A stretch of 64,000 bases of DNA from an uncultured Micromonospora sp. (GTDB lineage Bacteria; Actinomycetota; Actinomycetes; Mycobacteriales; Micromonosporaceae). How positions within the stretch are numbered: position 1 is the stretch's first letter; every line of letters starts with the position of its first letter. This document shows positions 34,659-43,300 of this stretch, one piece after another. The DNA lies in NCBI GenBank assembly GCA_937951935.1, contig CALGAM010000250.1:1-64000 (forward strand), read 5' to 3'. A program made the position numbers and the translations under genes. The notes beneath the pieces are model-generated. The model searched no databases and was not told the origin of the DNA. It saw nothing but the letters and a program-made list of their open reading frames with translations.

Positions 34659-35258
34659 TCAGCCGGCGCCTCCCGGCGGGCTCGACCCCGCCGTGATTCC
34701 GACGAGCAGCCAGCCGAGGCCCCGGGTGAACTGCGCCGTCACGTCCGCCGGCGCGAGCGGGCGCTCGCCGTCGGGGCCCACGGCGGCGAACGCGGCGGAG
34801 CCGATGGCGTGCACGATGAGTACCCGGCGCGCCTGCCCGACGTCGGACTCGTCGACGCCGGCCCGGCGCAGCAGGGTGTCGAGGATCTCGCCTAGCCGGA
34901 CGGCGTTGGCACCCCGGGCGCCCTGCCGGGCCAGGAAGACCGGCACCAGGTCGGGGTGTCCGAGCAGCACCGTGTACGTCGACGTCATCAGGGCGCTGAT
35001 CCCGGCGACCGGGTCGGGCGTGTCCGCCTCCGGCGCGTGGACCTCGGCGAGCACGCCGTCGAGGACCTCGTCGAGCAGCTCGGTCTTGCTGCGGACGTAG
35101 CTGTAGAGCGTGTTCGGGGCGACGCCGAGCCGGCGGGCCAGCGACCGCATGGAAAGCGCCTCGATCCCCCCCTCGGCGAGCAGTGTCCGGGCCGCGGTGA
35201 GGACGTCCGCCCTGGTCAGTCCGGCCCGTTGCCCCGGGCCGCGAGAGGTGCTTCGCAT
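34659..35258 (-). CDS. TetR-family repressor
   Basis: 199 residues. The N-terminal helix-turn-helix lies at about 15-60 (TRADVLTAARTLLAEGGIEAL ... LGVAPNTLYSYVRSKTEL, the classic recognition helix). The ligand domain resembles the TetR_C family found in TetR/VanR-like drug regulators. ATG 35258 is chosen because the open frame upstream runs through the operator region. It is divergent from two alpha/beta hydrolase genes, and the intervening 60 bp contains interlocking TGGAC/GTCCA palindromes, so autoregulation and repression of the hydrolases are likely. Confidence 0.9.
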   Translation of the reverse strand: MRSTSRGPGQRAGLTRADVLTAARTLLAEGGIEALSMRSLARRLGVAPNTLYSYVRSKTELLDEVLDGVLAEVHAPEADTPDPVAGISALMTSTYTVLLGHPDLVPVFLARQGARGANAVRLGEILDTLLRRAGVDESDVGQARRVLIVHAIGSAAFAAVGPDGERPLAPADVTAQFTRGLGWLLVGITAGSSPPGGAG

Positions 35259-35275
35259 GTTGCAAACTGTACACC

Positions 35276-35300
35276 GTCCAGTTAAATTGGACGCTGTCCA
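35276..35300. promoter_or_regulatory. TetR operator: interlocked GTCCA/TGGAC palindromes
   Basis: GTCCA at 35276-35280, TGGAC at 35288-35292 and GTCCA at 35296-35300. The last two form a perfect palindrome with a 3-bp centre (TGGACGCTGTCCA), and the first two form a wider one. The site lies between the divergent tetR and hydrolase starts. Confidence 0.65.
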
Positions 35301-35318
35301 GTAACTGAGGGAGTACAC

Positions 35319-36206
35319 ATGACGTCCCCACCCCCGATCGTCGGCACCGCCGCCGGTGTCCCGTTCCTCGCCGTACCGCCGGAGGGCGGGCCGCGCCCCG
35401 CGCCGGTCGTCGTGGCCTGGCACCTGCTGGACCCGCCCCGCACCGAGGCCGCCCTCGCCGCCGCGCTTCCGCTGGCCGGGCTGGACGCCTGGCGGATCTA
35501 CCTGGGCCTGCCGCTGTCCGGATCCCGGCTGCCGGCCGGCGGCTTCGACGAGCTGATGCGGCTCGGCTACGAGGACTCGGTGCGCAACCTGCAGGGCCCG
35601 ATCACCGTCCAAGGCGCCGAGGAGTTCCCGGCGGCCTGGGCGGAACTGCGGGACCGGCTCGGGTTCGGCGACAGCCCGCTGGCCCTGGTGGGTGGGTCGA
35701 TCGGCTCCGCCGTGGCCCAGCTGGTGCTGACCGAGACCGCGCCGGCGGCCGGCCTGTCGGTCTCGGCGGCGGTGCTGATCAGTCCCGTGATCGAACTACG
35801 GGCCGTGGTGGGGGCGATGAGCCGGCGGTACGGCCTCACCTACACCTGGACACCGGAGTCGGACGCGGTGGCCGACCGACTCGACTTCACGGCCCGGGCC
35901 GCGGAGATCGCCGCAGCCGGCGAGCCGGCGATCCTGGCCGTCGTCGGCGCCGACGACACCCCGGACGGGTTCCTCGACCCGGCCCGGCGGCTCACCACGG
36001 CCCTCGCCGCCCGGTACACCGACCCGAGCCGGGTCGACCTGGTCGTCGTTCCCGGCATGGCACACGCGTTGGCCGAGGAGCCCGGCCTCGAACCCGCCGC
36101 CCAACTTCCGCACGCCCGGGTGGTCGACCAGCACGCGGTGACCTGGCTGCGCAGACACCTGGCGGCCCGCCGGCCCGACACCGCCGCGGCCGAGACTCCC
36201 CGGTGA
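35319..36206 (+). CDS. Alpha/beta hydrolase
   Basis: 295 residues. Nucleophile elbow G-G-S-I-G near residue 125; acid in VVGADDTPDG (about 210); His in VPGMAHAL near 248, so a Ser-Asp-His triad is complete. No signal peptide. Length and order fit dienelactone-hydrolase/esterase relatives; the substrate is unknown. ATG 35319 has GAGGGAG upstream, and the TetR operator ends 18 bp before it. Followed after 37 bp by a second hydrolase gene, probably co-transcribed. Confidence 0.82.
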   Translation: MTSPPPIVGTAAGVPFLAVPPEGGPRPAPVVVAWHLLDPPRTEAALAAALPLAGLDAWRIYLGLPLSGSRLPAGGFDELMRLGYEDSVRNLQGPITVQGAEEFPAAWAELRDRLGFGDSPLALVGGSIGSAVAQLVLTETAPAAGLSVSAAVLISPVIELRAVVGAMSRRYGLTYTWTPESDAVADRLDFTARAAEIAAAGEPAILAVVGADDTPDGFLDPARRLTTALAARYTDPSRVDLVVVPGMAHALAEEPGLEPAAQLPHARVVDQHAVTWLRRHLAARRPDTAAAETPR

Positions 36207-36243
36207 CCCGCCCGACGGACGTCCGGGACGGCCGGAGCAGCCC

Positions 36244-37023
36244 GTGACGATCGTCCTCGTCCACGGCAACCCGGAGACCACGGCCGTCTGGGACCCCCTG
36301 GTCGACGCGCTGGGCCGACCCGACGTCGTCCGACTGGCGCCGCCCGGGTTCGGCGCCCCCGTCCCGCCCGGCTTCGCCGGCACGCCGCAGGCGTACCGGG
36401 ACTGGCTGGTCGCCGAACTCGAGGCCCTGGGCGGCCCGGTCGACCTGGTGGGTCACGACTGGGGCGGCGCACACGTGCTGGGCGTGGCGACGACCCGGCC
36501 CGACCTGCTGCGCAGCTGGTGTACGGACAGCATCGGGATGTTCGAACCCGGCTTCGCCTGGCACCGGCTGGCCCGGACCTGGCAGACGCCGGGCGACGGC
36601 GAGACGGCGGTGGCCGCGTTGACTGATCCCGACCCGGACCGCAGGGCGGCCTACCTGGTCTGGGTCGGCGTCCCGCCCGCGGTCGCCGCCGCACTGGCGC
36701 CCGGTTGCGCCGCGGTCTCCGGCGACGCGGTGCTGCGGCTCTACCGCAGCGCCCCGCCGTCGGTGCTGGCCGACCTCGGCCGCGTGCTACCGGCCGCGCG
36801 CCGGCGTCCCGGGCTCGTCCTGCTGGCCACCGCCGACACTGCACTCGGCGACGCCGCGAGCCGCCGCCGCGCCGCGGCACGGGCCGGAGCAGCCGTCGGC
36901 GTCCTGCCCGGCCTCGGACACTGGTGGATGCTCGAGGACCCCCGGCTCGCCGCCGACTTGCTGCGGCGCTTCTGGGCACGGCGGGACGGGTCGGCCCGCG
37001 CGGTGCCCGGCACGCCGGCGTGA
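36244..37023 (+). CDS. Alpha/beta hydrolase with Asp nucleophile motif (dehalogenase/epoxide-hydrolase-like)
   Basis: 259 residues. Oxyanion motif VHGNPETTAVWDP at residues 6-18 and nucleophile elbow GHDWGG at 70-75. Asp in place of Ser is the pattern of haloalkane dehalogenases and epoxide hydrolases. The catalytic His is in LPGLGHWWMLEDP (about 226). Whether it hydrolyses epoxides, C-halogen bonds or something else cannot be told. GTG 36244 has GGAG upstream. Second gene of the TetR-controlled unit. Confidence 0.82.
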   Translation: MTIVLVHGNPETTAVWDPLVDALGRPDVVRLAPPGFGAPVPPGFAGTPQAYRDWLVAELEALGGPVDLVGHDWGGAHVLGVATTRPDLLRSWCTDSIGMFEPGFAWHRLARTWQTPGDGETAVAALTDPDPDRRAAYLVWVGVPPAVAAALAPGCAAVSGDAVLRLYRSAPPSVLADLGRVLPAARRRPGLVLLATADTALGDAASRRRAAARAGAAVGVLPGLGHWWMLEDPRLAADLLRRFWARRDGSARAVPGTPA

Positions 37024-37149
37024 CAGTCCCGGCGGCCACCGCCAGGGAGTACGCGGCACGCCCGGGATCGGGACCGCATCCGGCGGTGGCCACCCCCGCC
37101 GGCTCCCGGACCCGGTGGTGCCGCGCCCGGGCGGTGGGCGTCCACCGCT

Positions 37150-37191
37150 GCGGCGGGGTCGGCCGGAGGTGTTCCGCCCCGACCCCGCCGC
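37150..37191. terminator. Strong bidirectional terminator hairpin
   Basis: Arms 37150-37162 and 37179-37191 are perfectly complementary over 13 bp, and the 16-nt loop contains a small inner stem. It ends 8 bp from the ligase-thioesterase stop and separates it from the convergent hydrolase gene. The rest of the 176-bp gap shows nothing. Confidence 0.8.
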
Positions 37192-37199
37192 GTCGGCGG

Positions 37200-39512
37200 T
37201 CAGTCCGCGAACAGCCCGGTGAGGACCTGCGCGGTCTGCGCCGGGTTGGTGGTGACGAAGTAGTGGTCGCCGGTGACCAGGTGCAGGCTGGCGAGCCGGT
37301 CGCCGGGGAGCAGCGCGGCGAGCGCCTCCCGCGTGCACAGCCGGTCCTCGGTGCCGAGCAGGACGTGCACCGGCCGGGTCCGGACGCCCTGGAACCCGTG
37401 CGGGGCGAGCGCGATGTCCCGGCGGAACCGGGGCAGCAGCAGCCGACCGATCTCCTCCGGGGTCAGCGAGGTCGCCGGCAGCAGACCGGAGCGACGCAGG
37501 TCCGCCAGGAGGGTCTCGTCGTCGGCGGCGAGCAGGGCCGGACGGCCCGGCCCGGGGTCCAGCACCGGCGGTGCGGAGAGAACCACCTCGGTCCCGCCGA
37601 GCCGGTCTCCGGCGGTGTCCGCCAGCGCGGCGGCCAGCACCGCGCCCAGGCTGTGCCCGAACAGCACGGCCCGGTCCGACAGGTACGGTGCCACCGCCCG
37701 CCACCAGGCCCGGACAGCGTCCGCCACCGTGGCCCCGTCCCGGTAGACCCCCTCCCCGGCGACCACCCGCCACGACCGGGGCAGGTGCCGGGCCAGCCTG
37801 GTGAACGCCCCCGGCGATCCCCCGGCGTAGGGGATGCAGACCAGGGTCCGGCCCGGACCGTCCCGCAGGACCCGCATCCGGACCTCCGCCGGCTCGGCGG
37901 CGACCGCGGTGGCGCCGCCGTCACCCGGACCGCTGCCGCCGCCCCGGGCGGTGTCTCCACCGCCGGGTACGCCCGCGGCGGCGGGGTCGGTGCCCGGGCC
38001 GGAGCCACCGGCGGTGGCCGCCGCCCGCAGCTTGTACCGCGCGAGCTTGCCGGTGGAGGTGACCGGCAGCTGCGCGACCACCTCCACCTGCGTCGGTCGT
38101 TTGAAGGCCGGCAGCGCCGCCCGGAACACCGCCCGCGCCCGCTGACGGAGGACGTCCGGGTCGGTGCCCGGAGCCGGTACGAGGTAGGCGACGGCCTGCT
38201 CCAGCCCGTCGGGGCCCCGGGTGCCGACGACGGCACACTGGGCCAGCCCGGCCAGCCCCCGCACCGTCGCCTCGACCTCCAGCGGCGAGACCTTGTACCC
38301 GCCGACGTTGATCAGGTCGTCGTGCCGGCAGATGTAGCGGATCTCGCCGTCGGGCTCCTGCCGGACGATGTCGCCGGTGTAGGCGCCGCCGTCGGCGAAG
38401 GTCCGGGCGCTCTCCTCGGGGCGGTCGAGGTAGCCGGCCGCGACCGAGGGGCCGGCGACGTGCAGCCGGCCCTCCACCCCGGGCGGCAGGACGCGTCCCG
38501 CCTCGTCCCGTACCGTGAGTGTGGTCGCGGGTACGGCGGTGCCGGTCGACCCGGGTCGGCTCTCCCGGGTCGCCGCCACGATGTGCAGCACCTCGGTCGC
38601 ACCCAGGCCGTTGATCAGCCGGACGCCGAAGGTCCGGACGACGTCGGCGCAGAGTGCGCCCGGCAGGTGTTCCCCGGCCGACACGGCGAGCCGGACCGAC
38701 TCCAGGTCGCGGACCGGGCCGGGTGTGGTGTCGGCCCGCGTCTGGCGGGCCCGGTCCAGCAGCCCGGCGTAGATCCGCGGCACCGCGAACAGCACGGTCG
38801 GGCGGAACCGGGCGATCGCCGCGGCCAGCCGGAACACGTCGGGCGGTCCCGGTTGCAGGACCACCCGCGCCCCGGCGGCCAGCGGGAACAGCAGCGAGTT
38901 GCCGAACCCGTAGCCGAAGGAGAGTTTCGCGGTGGAGAGCACGGTGTCCTCGGGGCGCAGGTCGAGGATCCGGCCGAACCCGTCCAGCACACCGTCCACC
39001 CCGGACAGCGTGTGCCGTACCCCCTTCGGGGCGCCGGTGCTGCCCGAGGTGTACTGGACCAGCAGCATCTCGTCTGGGGGTTGGGCGACCGGTGGTGGTG
39101 GCTCGGGACCGGGTTCCGCCCAGCTCGCGTCGCCCCGGACCACCCCGAGACCGGCCCGGCTCGCCAGGGCGGCACCCCGTTCGTCGGCGTGCAGGAATCC
39201 CGCCCCGCAGTCGCGGGCGATGAACGCGACCTCCGCCTCGGTCAGCGCCGGGCTGACCGGGACCACGACCGCGCCCCGCCACCACAGTGCCAGGATCGCC
39301 ACGACGGTCGGTACGGCGTCGTCGGCGAGGACGAGTCCGCGCGTACCGGGTCCGATCCCGGCGGCGGCGAGCCGCGCCGCGTACCACCGCACCGCCTGGT
39401 GCAGCCGCGCGTAGCTCAGCTCACCGTCGGTGTCGACGTACGCGGGGCGGTCACCTCGCCCGAGGGCGAGGTGTCGGCCCAGCAGCCGCTCGACAAGGTT
39501 GACGCCTCCCAC
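37200..39512 (-). CDS. Adenylate-forming acyl-CoA ligase fused to a type II thioesterase
   Basis: 770 residues. The ligase half (1-495) has YTSGSTGAPKG (about 159), GLGATEVLH (about 304), YTGDIVRQEPDG, the hinge DLINVGGYKVSP and the catalytic Lys in TSTGKLARYKL (about 487). This pattern is closest to benzoate-CoA-ligase-like enzymes. A Gly/Pro-rich linker (about 497-540) leads to a type II thioesterase: IPYAGGSPGAF, nucleophile GHSLGA (about 619) and His in TGDHYFV (about 749). There is no carrier domain between them, so the ligase must load CoA or the nearby ACP, and the thioesterase may edit or release. GTG 39512 has GGAGG 8 nt upstream and lies inside the end of the preceding gene (97-bp overlap). 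An acyl or aryl substrate cannot be assigned. Confidence 0.88.
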   Translation of the reverse strand: MGGVNLVERLLGRHLALGRGDRPAYVDTDGELSYARLHQAVRWYAARLAAAGIGPGTRGLVLADDAVPTVVAILALWWRGAVVVPVSPALTEAEVAFIARDCGAGFLHADERGAALASRAGLGVVRGDASWAEPGPEPPPPVAQPPDEMLLVQYTSGSTGAPKGVRHTLSGVDGVLDGFGRILDLRPEDTVLSTAKLSFGYGFGNSLLFPLAAGARVVLQPGPPDVFRLAAAIARFRPTVLFAVPRIYAGLLDRARQTRADTTPGPVRDLESVRLAVSAGEHLPGALCADVVRTFGVRLINGLGATEVLHIVAATRESRPGSTGTAVPATTLTVRDEAGRVLPPGVEGRLHVAGPSVAAGYLDRPEESARTFADGGAYTGDIVRQEPDGEIRYICRHDDLINVGGYKVSPLEVEATVRGLAGLAQCAVVGTRGPDGLEQAVAYLVPAPGTDPDVLRQRARAVFRAALPAFKRPTQVEVVAQLPVTSTGKLARYKLRAAATAGGSGPGTDPAAAGVPGGGDTARGGGSGPGDGGATAVAAEPAEVRMRVLRDGPGRTLVCIPYAGGSPGAFTRLARHLPRSWRVVAGEGVYRDGATVADAVRAWWRAVAPYLSDRAVLFGHSLGAVLAAALADTAGDRLGGTEVVLSAPPVLDPGPGRPALLAADDETLLADLRRSGLLPATSLTPEEIGRLLLPRFRRDIALAPHGFQGVRTRPVHVLLGTEDRLCTREALAALLPGDRLASLHLVTGDHYFVTTNPAQTAQVLTGLFAD

Positions 39513-40732
39513 GTGGAAACCTCCATGATCGCCGCGTTTCCGCACGGCTCGACCGCCAGCACGAGCAGGCGCGCCGGCGAGGGTGTGTGGACACAGTGGG
39601 CGACGGCGCAGATCGCGGCGAACAGTCCGCCGGCGGCGCCGAGGTCGCCCAGCACCCGTTCCAGGTGCCAGACCGGTCGGGCGTGGTCGGCGGCCAACGC
39701 GTCGACCAGGTCGACGTCGCGGGCCGAGACGACCAGCGGCCCGTCCGGGAGTGTGCTCGGGGCGGGACGGCTCCGCACCAGGTCACGGACCTGGGTCACC
39801 AGGTCCGTGGGGTCGAGGCCCAGCCGGAGGATCCGGCCGAGCCGGACCCCGGGTTCGCCGTCCCGGCACGGCCGCAGGGCCAGACAGCCCGCCCCGTCCG
39901 CGTCGCCGGCGCCGCCGGCCAGGCTCCACCGGCTCACCGTCGCCGAACCGCCGACCAGGGCCGCCGCGGCGGAGCCCTCCGCGATCAGCCGCCCCGCCTC
40001 GGCCAGGGCGGCGAGCCCCGCCGTCGTGTCCCCGGTGAGGGTCTCGTTGGGCCCGTCGAGGCCGAGTCGGATGGAGACGGTCGCCGCCGGACCGTTGAAC
40101 GCCGAGGCCGGGCCGAGCATCGGGCTGCACAGTCCCGGGCTCAGGGTGGCCGCCTCGACACAGACGGTGGCGTACTCGGTGAGCCCCGCCGTGGAACTGG
40201 CCCAGAGCACCGCGACCGGCCCGTCGTCCGGCCGGGGCCGTGACGCCGGCGCGACCGTCACCGGGTGGCCGGCGGCCGTCGCCGTGGTGGCCGGAGGCCG
40301 GGCCCGGGTCGGCACCACGTCCGGGCCCGAAGGACCGCCGGCCACCATCGCGTCCCGGGCCGCCGCGGCGGCGGCGAGGGCGAGCAGCGACTCGTACGGC
40401 AGTGCCCGGAGCCCGCGCCCGGCGACCGTGGCGGGGATCCGGGGCTCGACCGGTCCCCAGGCCGGTCGCTCGACCGGTTCGAGGTCGCTGCCGGGGGCGT
40501 CGAACCGGCGGACGGCGGGCGCCGGCGCCGACGCCCCGCCGAACCGACCGACGAGGTGCCCGGGGTGGGTCACCCCGGGCAACCGCAGCCCCAGACCGGC
40601 GACCGTGAGCCGGCCGCCGCCGGGCCCGGTCGGCGGGTCGCGGTCGGGTGGGACGACGCCCGTCGTCCCGGCGGGCACGCGCCGGTCGCGACCCGACGGG
40701 ACGGCTGTGCGCCGCTGGTCAGGCCGCCCCAT
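39416..40732 (-). CDS. Ketosynthase-like protein lacking catalytic residues (CLF-like)
   Basis: 438 residues. After a Pro/Arg-rich N-terminus of about 40 residues it follows the thiolase/KS fold (LTVAGLGLRLPG, GGSATVSRW, LGDLGAAGG). The active-site segment reads FNGPAATVSI with no Cys. The HGTGT block is missing, and the second His region reads LGDLGAAGG where GHxxGAAG is expected. All three catalytic positions are therefore lost, as in chain-length factors of type II PKSs. It probably dimerises with the intact KS encoded just upstream. ATG 40732 has GGGGAGGG upstream and overlaps the KS stop by 14 bp. The last 30 residues overlap the next gene and look non-homologous. Confidence 0.78.
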   Translation of the reverse strand: MGRPDQRRTAVPSGRDRRVPAGTTGVVPPDRDPPTGPGGGRLTVAGLGLRLPGVTHPGHLVGRFGGASAPAPAVRRFDAPGSDLEPVERPAWGPVEPRIPATVAGRGLRALPYESLLALAAAAAARDAMVAGGPSGPDVVPTRARPPATTATAAGHPVTVAPASRPRPDDGPVAVLWASSTAGLTEYATVCVEAATLSPGLCSPMLGPASAFNGPAATVSIRLGLDGPNETLTGDTTAGLAALAEAGRLIAEGSAAAALVGGSATVSRWSLAGGAGDADGAGCLALRPCRDGEPGVRLGRILRLGLDPTDLVTQVRDLVRSRPAPSTLPDGPLVVSARDVDLVDALAADHARPVWHLERVLGDLGAAGGLFAAICAVAHCVHTPSPARLLVLAVEPCGNAAIMEVSTWEASTLSSGCWADTSPSGEVTAPRTSTPTVS

Positions 40733-41966
40733 CGTCGACCCTCCCCAGCAGCACCGTCGACACCCCGCCGCCGAAGCCGAACGCCTGGTTCAGCACGGCC
40801 CGGACCGGTGTGCGCCGGCCCTCGGGCTCCACCAGGTCGATGCCGCCGCAGGCCGGGTCCGGTTCCCGCAGGGTCACGTTGCCGGGTATGAAGCCCTCGG
40901 TCATGGCGCGTACCGCGAGCACCGCCTCCAGCGCGGCGGCGGCGCCCTCCGCGTGGCCGAGCTGACCCTTCACCGAGGAGACCACGGGGCGGCGTCGGCC
41001 GGGCAGCGCCCGTGCCACGGCCCGCGCCTCGATGCCGTCGCTGGCCGGCGTGCCGGTGCCGTGCGCGCTGACCCAGTCGATGTCGTCGCCGGTCAGCCCG
41101 GCCCGTTCGAGGCAGCCGCGCACCGTCGCCACCAGGCCGGCCCCCTCGGGATGCGGGCGGGTCGGATTGTGCGCGTCGGCGGCGGCGACGCAGGCCAGGA
41201 TCCGGGCCGACGGCCGGAGCCCTCGCGCCCGGACCCGCTCGGCCGGTTCGAGGACCAGCACGGCGGCGCCCTCGCCGGGGATGGTGCCTCGGCGGTCGAC
41301 GTCGAACGGGCGCACGGTGTCGGCGGCGAGCGCCCGCAGCGAGGTGAACATCGCGAGGATCTCCAGCGACAGCTCGGAGACGCCGGCGCAGACCGCCACG
41401 TCGACCTCCCCGGCGGCCAGTGCCCGGCAGCCCGCGGCGATCGCGCTGTTGCCGGCCGCGCAGCCGGGAGCGAGCAGGACGGCGGGCCCGGTGACGTCGA
41501 GCACCGCGCGCAGTGGGGCGAGCAGGTCGCCGGGGCGTGCCCACCCGCCGTCGGGCGGCACGGCGAGCCGGCCCGGTCCGACGCCCCGGTCCAGCATGGG
41601 CCGGGTGGCCATCACCGTGCCGACGAAGACGCCGAGCCGGCGCCGACGGCTCCGGGCCGGCAGGCCGGCGTCGCGGAGCCCTTCCAGGGCGGCCGCGGCG
41701 AGGTACCGGGCCGCCAGGCTGCGGTGGGGTGGCACCAGCGCGTCGAGCGCGGCCACCGCCTCGGGCGGCACCTCCGCGCCCTGCCGCGCCGGGTAGCCGG
41801 TCAGGTCGAACCGGGTCACCGGCCGGGTCAGCACCCGCCGCTCGGTCACCGCCTGCCACAGTGCCGCGGTGCCGAGCCCGGCCGCGGAGACCACGCCGGT
41901 GCCGGACACCACGACGTCGGGTCGGAGGCCGCCGGCCGGGCGGGCGGCGGTCGTGTCACGGTCCAA
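40719..41966 (-). CDS. Beta-ketoacyl synthase (FabF/KS-alpha type)
   Basis: 415 residues, complete KS: nucleophile Cys in APGCAAGNSA (about 169), His in SAHGTGTPASD (about 302), Lys and His in SSVKGQLGHAEGAAA (about 332-337), and a closing NQAFGFGGGVST. It should catalyse decarboxylative condensation on the ACP encoded upstream. The start is uncertain: TTG 41966 overlaps the ACP stop by 11 bp but has no clear Shine-Dalgarno, and an in-frame GTG in VVVSGTGVV is an alternative. Sequence length and partner suggest a type II PKS-like pair rather than housekeeping FabF. Confidence 0.9.
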   Translation of the reverse strand: MDRDTTAARPAGGLRPDVVVSGTGVVSAAGLGTAALWQAVTERRVLTRPVTRFDLTGYPARQGAEVPPEAVAALDALVPPHRSLAARYLAAAALEGLRDAGLPARSRRRRLGVFVGTVMATRPMLDRGVGPGRLAVPPDGGWARPGDLLAPLRAVLDVTGPAVLLAPGCAAGNSAIAAGCRALAAGEVDVAVCAGVSELSLEILAMFTSLRALAADTVRPFDVDRRGTIPGEGAAVLVLEPAERVRARGLRPSARILACVAAADAHNPTRPHPEGAGLVATVRGCLERAGLTGDDIDWVSAHGTGTPASDGIEARAVARALPGRRRPVVSSVKGQLGHAEGAAAALEAVLAVRAMTEGFIPGNVTLREPDPACGGIDLVEPEGRRTPVRAVLNQAFGFGGGVSTVLLGRVDDGAA

Positions 41967-42216
41967 CGGAGATGCCCCGGTTCCGGAGTACGGCGAGGGT
42001 GTCGCCGAAGTCCTGCAGGCCCGCCGCCTCCTCGTCGGTCAGCCGTACGCCGAGCTGCCGCTCGATGCGTACCACGAACTCGACCTTCTGTACCGAGTCG
42101 ATGCCGAGATCCTCGTAGAAGGCCGCGCCCTCGGTGATGTCGTCGGGGTGGACCTCGAAGATCTCCGCCGCCAGGTCGCGTAACGCGGTGGCCGAGACCG
42201 CGTCCGGCTGTGTCAC
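41956..42216 (-). CDS. Acyl carrier protein
   Basis: 86 residues. The phosphopantetheine site is Ser in DLGIDSVQKVEF (about residue 46), within a helical acidic protein of standard ACP length. GTG 42216 has GGAGAGGAG upstream; the longer open frame is leader. First gene of a four-gene overlapping operon with KS, CLF-like and ligase-thioesterase. The 420-bp region before it should carry the promoter. Confidence 0.92.
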   Translation of the reverse strand: MTQPDAVSATALRDLAAEIFEVHPDDITEGAAFYEDLGIDSVQKVEFVVRIERQLGVRLTDEEAAGLQDFGDTLAVLRNRGISVGP

Positions 42217-42636
42217 GTCCGGCTCCTCTCCTGGTTCCCCGCAGCCGCCACGGTGTGGAAGTTGCGGGTGAAACCTGCTCTGGGTTTTCCAGGAACCAAA
42301 CGACCGGGATCGACTCAAGATGCGACCGGATCGTGCGATCGGGACGGCCGGTTCGGTGGTTGCCGCGATCTGCGCAGGTCGATACGCCGCGCCGGCTCCG
42401 GCGCGGGGTGCGGTTCTCCCGCGGGACGGGAGGGTTTCTCGGCGCTGCCGGCCGGCGGGAGCGCCCGGGCGGCGCGCGGTCGAGGGTCGGCTCAGGCGGC
42501 GGTCACGCGCAGGGGAAGGCCGCGCCCGGGGGACGGTCGCGCGCGCCGGTGGCGGTCACGCGGGCGTGGGCGCCGCGCCGCCCGTCGTTCGTGGACCGGA
42601 TCCGGCTCGGTGGAGGAGGGCTCGGGACAGGGTGTG
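42217..42636 (-). other. Gene-free region upstream of the ACP-KS operon
   Basis: No supported gene on either strand. A 9-bp perfect hairpin at 42387-42406 (centre CT) may terminate the upstream DUF4190-like gene. The segment nearest the ACP gene (about 42260-42310) is relatively A+T-rich and probably holds the promoter; no operator palindrome stands out. Confidence 0.45.
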
Positions 42637-43218
42637 TCAGAAGACCTTGGTCACCGTGCACCGGGTTCCGCCGTCGGCGTCGAGCTGGATCGTGCCCTCG
42701 CCGGTCGCGGTCTGCCCCGGTGCCACGTTCGAGACGTACACCCTGCCCTCCCCGACGCTGGCACCGTCGCCGTCCAGGACGGCCACGCGGACGGTGTAGC
42801 TGTTGGAGATGGAGCCCTTGTTGGTGACGGTGACACCCACCCAAGCCACGTTCTGCTGGTCGTTGATCCGGCAGGTGGTCACCGTCGCCTCCGGTTTCGG
42901 CTGGGTGACGTCGAGCACCACGCCGATGCCGCCCAGCACGGTGATGACGACGGCGGGCACGAGGGCGACGTAGCCCAGGACGAGACCCGCGACGGCCGCC
43001 CTGCGCCCGCCACGGCGCTCGTCGCGGGTGGCGCGCACCCCCAGGTGTCCGAAGATCACCGCGAGCAGGCAGGGGATGCCGAGCAGGCACCATCCGCACA
43101 GCAGCCCCAGGATGCCGAGGACCAGGGACGCGGTCGCCCACCCGCTCGTCGGTGGCCTCGGAACGACCAGCGGCGGGGGCGGCGGCGGCACGTGGGCAGG
43201 CTGTGGGTCAGGTTGCAT
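42637..43218 (-). CDS. DUF4190-type membrane protein with extracytoplasmic domain
   Basis: 193 residues. A Pro-rich cytoplasmic N-terminus (about 1-25) is followed by the DUF4190 core: two hydrophobic segments flanking a basic loop (ATASLVLGILGLLCGW ... IFGHLGVRATRDERRGGR ... AVAGLVLGYVAL). The outside beta-rich domain (about 115-193) has Cys in TTCRIND and GTRCTVTK that may form a disulphide, and resembles FxLYD-type domains. ATG 43218 lacks a clear Shine-Dalgarno. Function unknown. Confidence 0.75.
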   Translation of the reverse strand: MQPDPQPAHVPPPPPPLVVPRPPTSGWATASLVLGILGLLCGWCLLGIPCLLAVIFGHLGVRATRDERRGGRRAAVAGLVLGYVALVPAVVITVLGGIGVVLDVTQPKPEATVTTCRINDQQNVAWVGVTVTNKGSISNSYTVRVAVLDGDGASVGEGRVYVSNVAPGQTATGEGTIQLDADGGTRCTVTKVF

Positions 43219-43300
43219 CCGGGTACCGTGGTGTGTCGAACCGGGTGGGTTTGTCGTCCGGTCGAGGGTACTACCAAGGTGATCATCGATGCGCCCGCGG

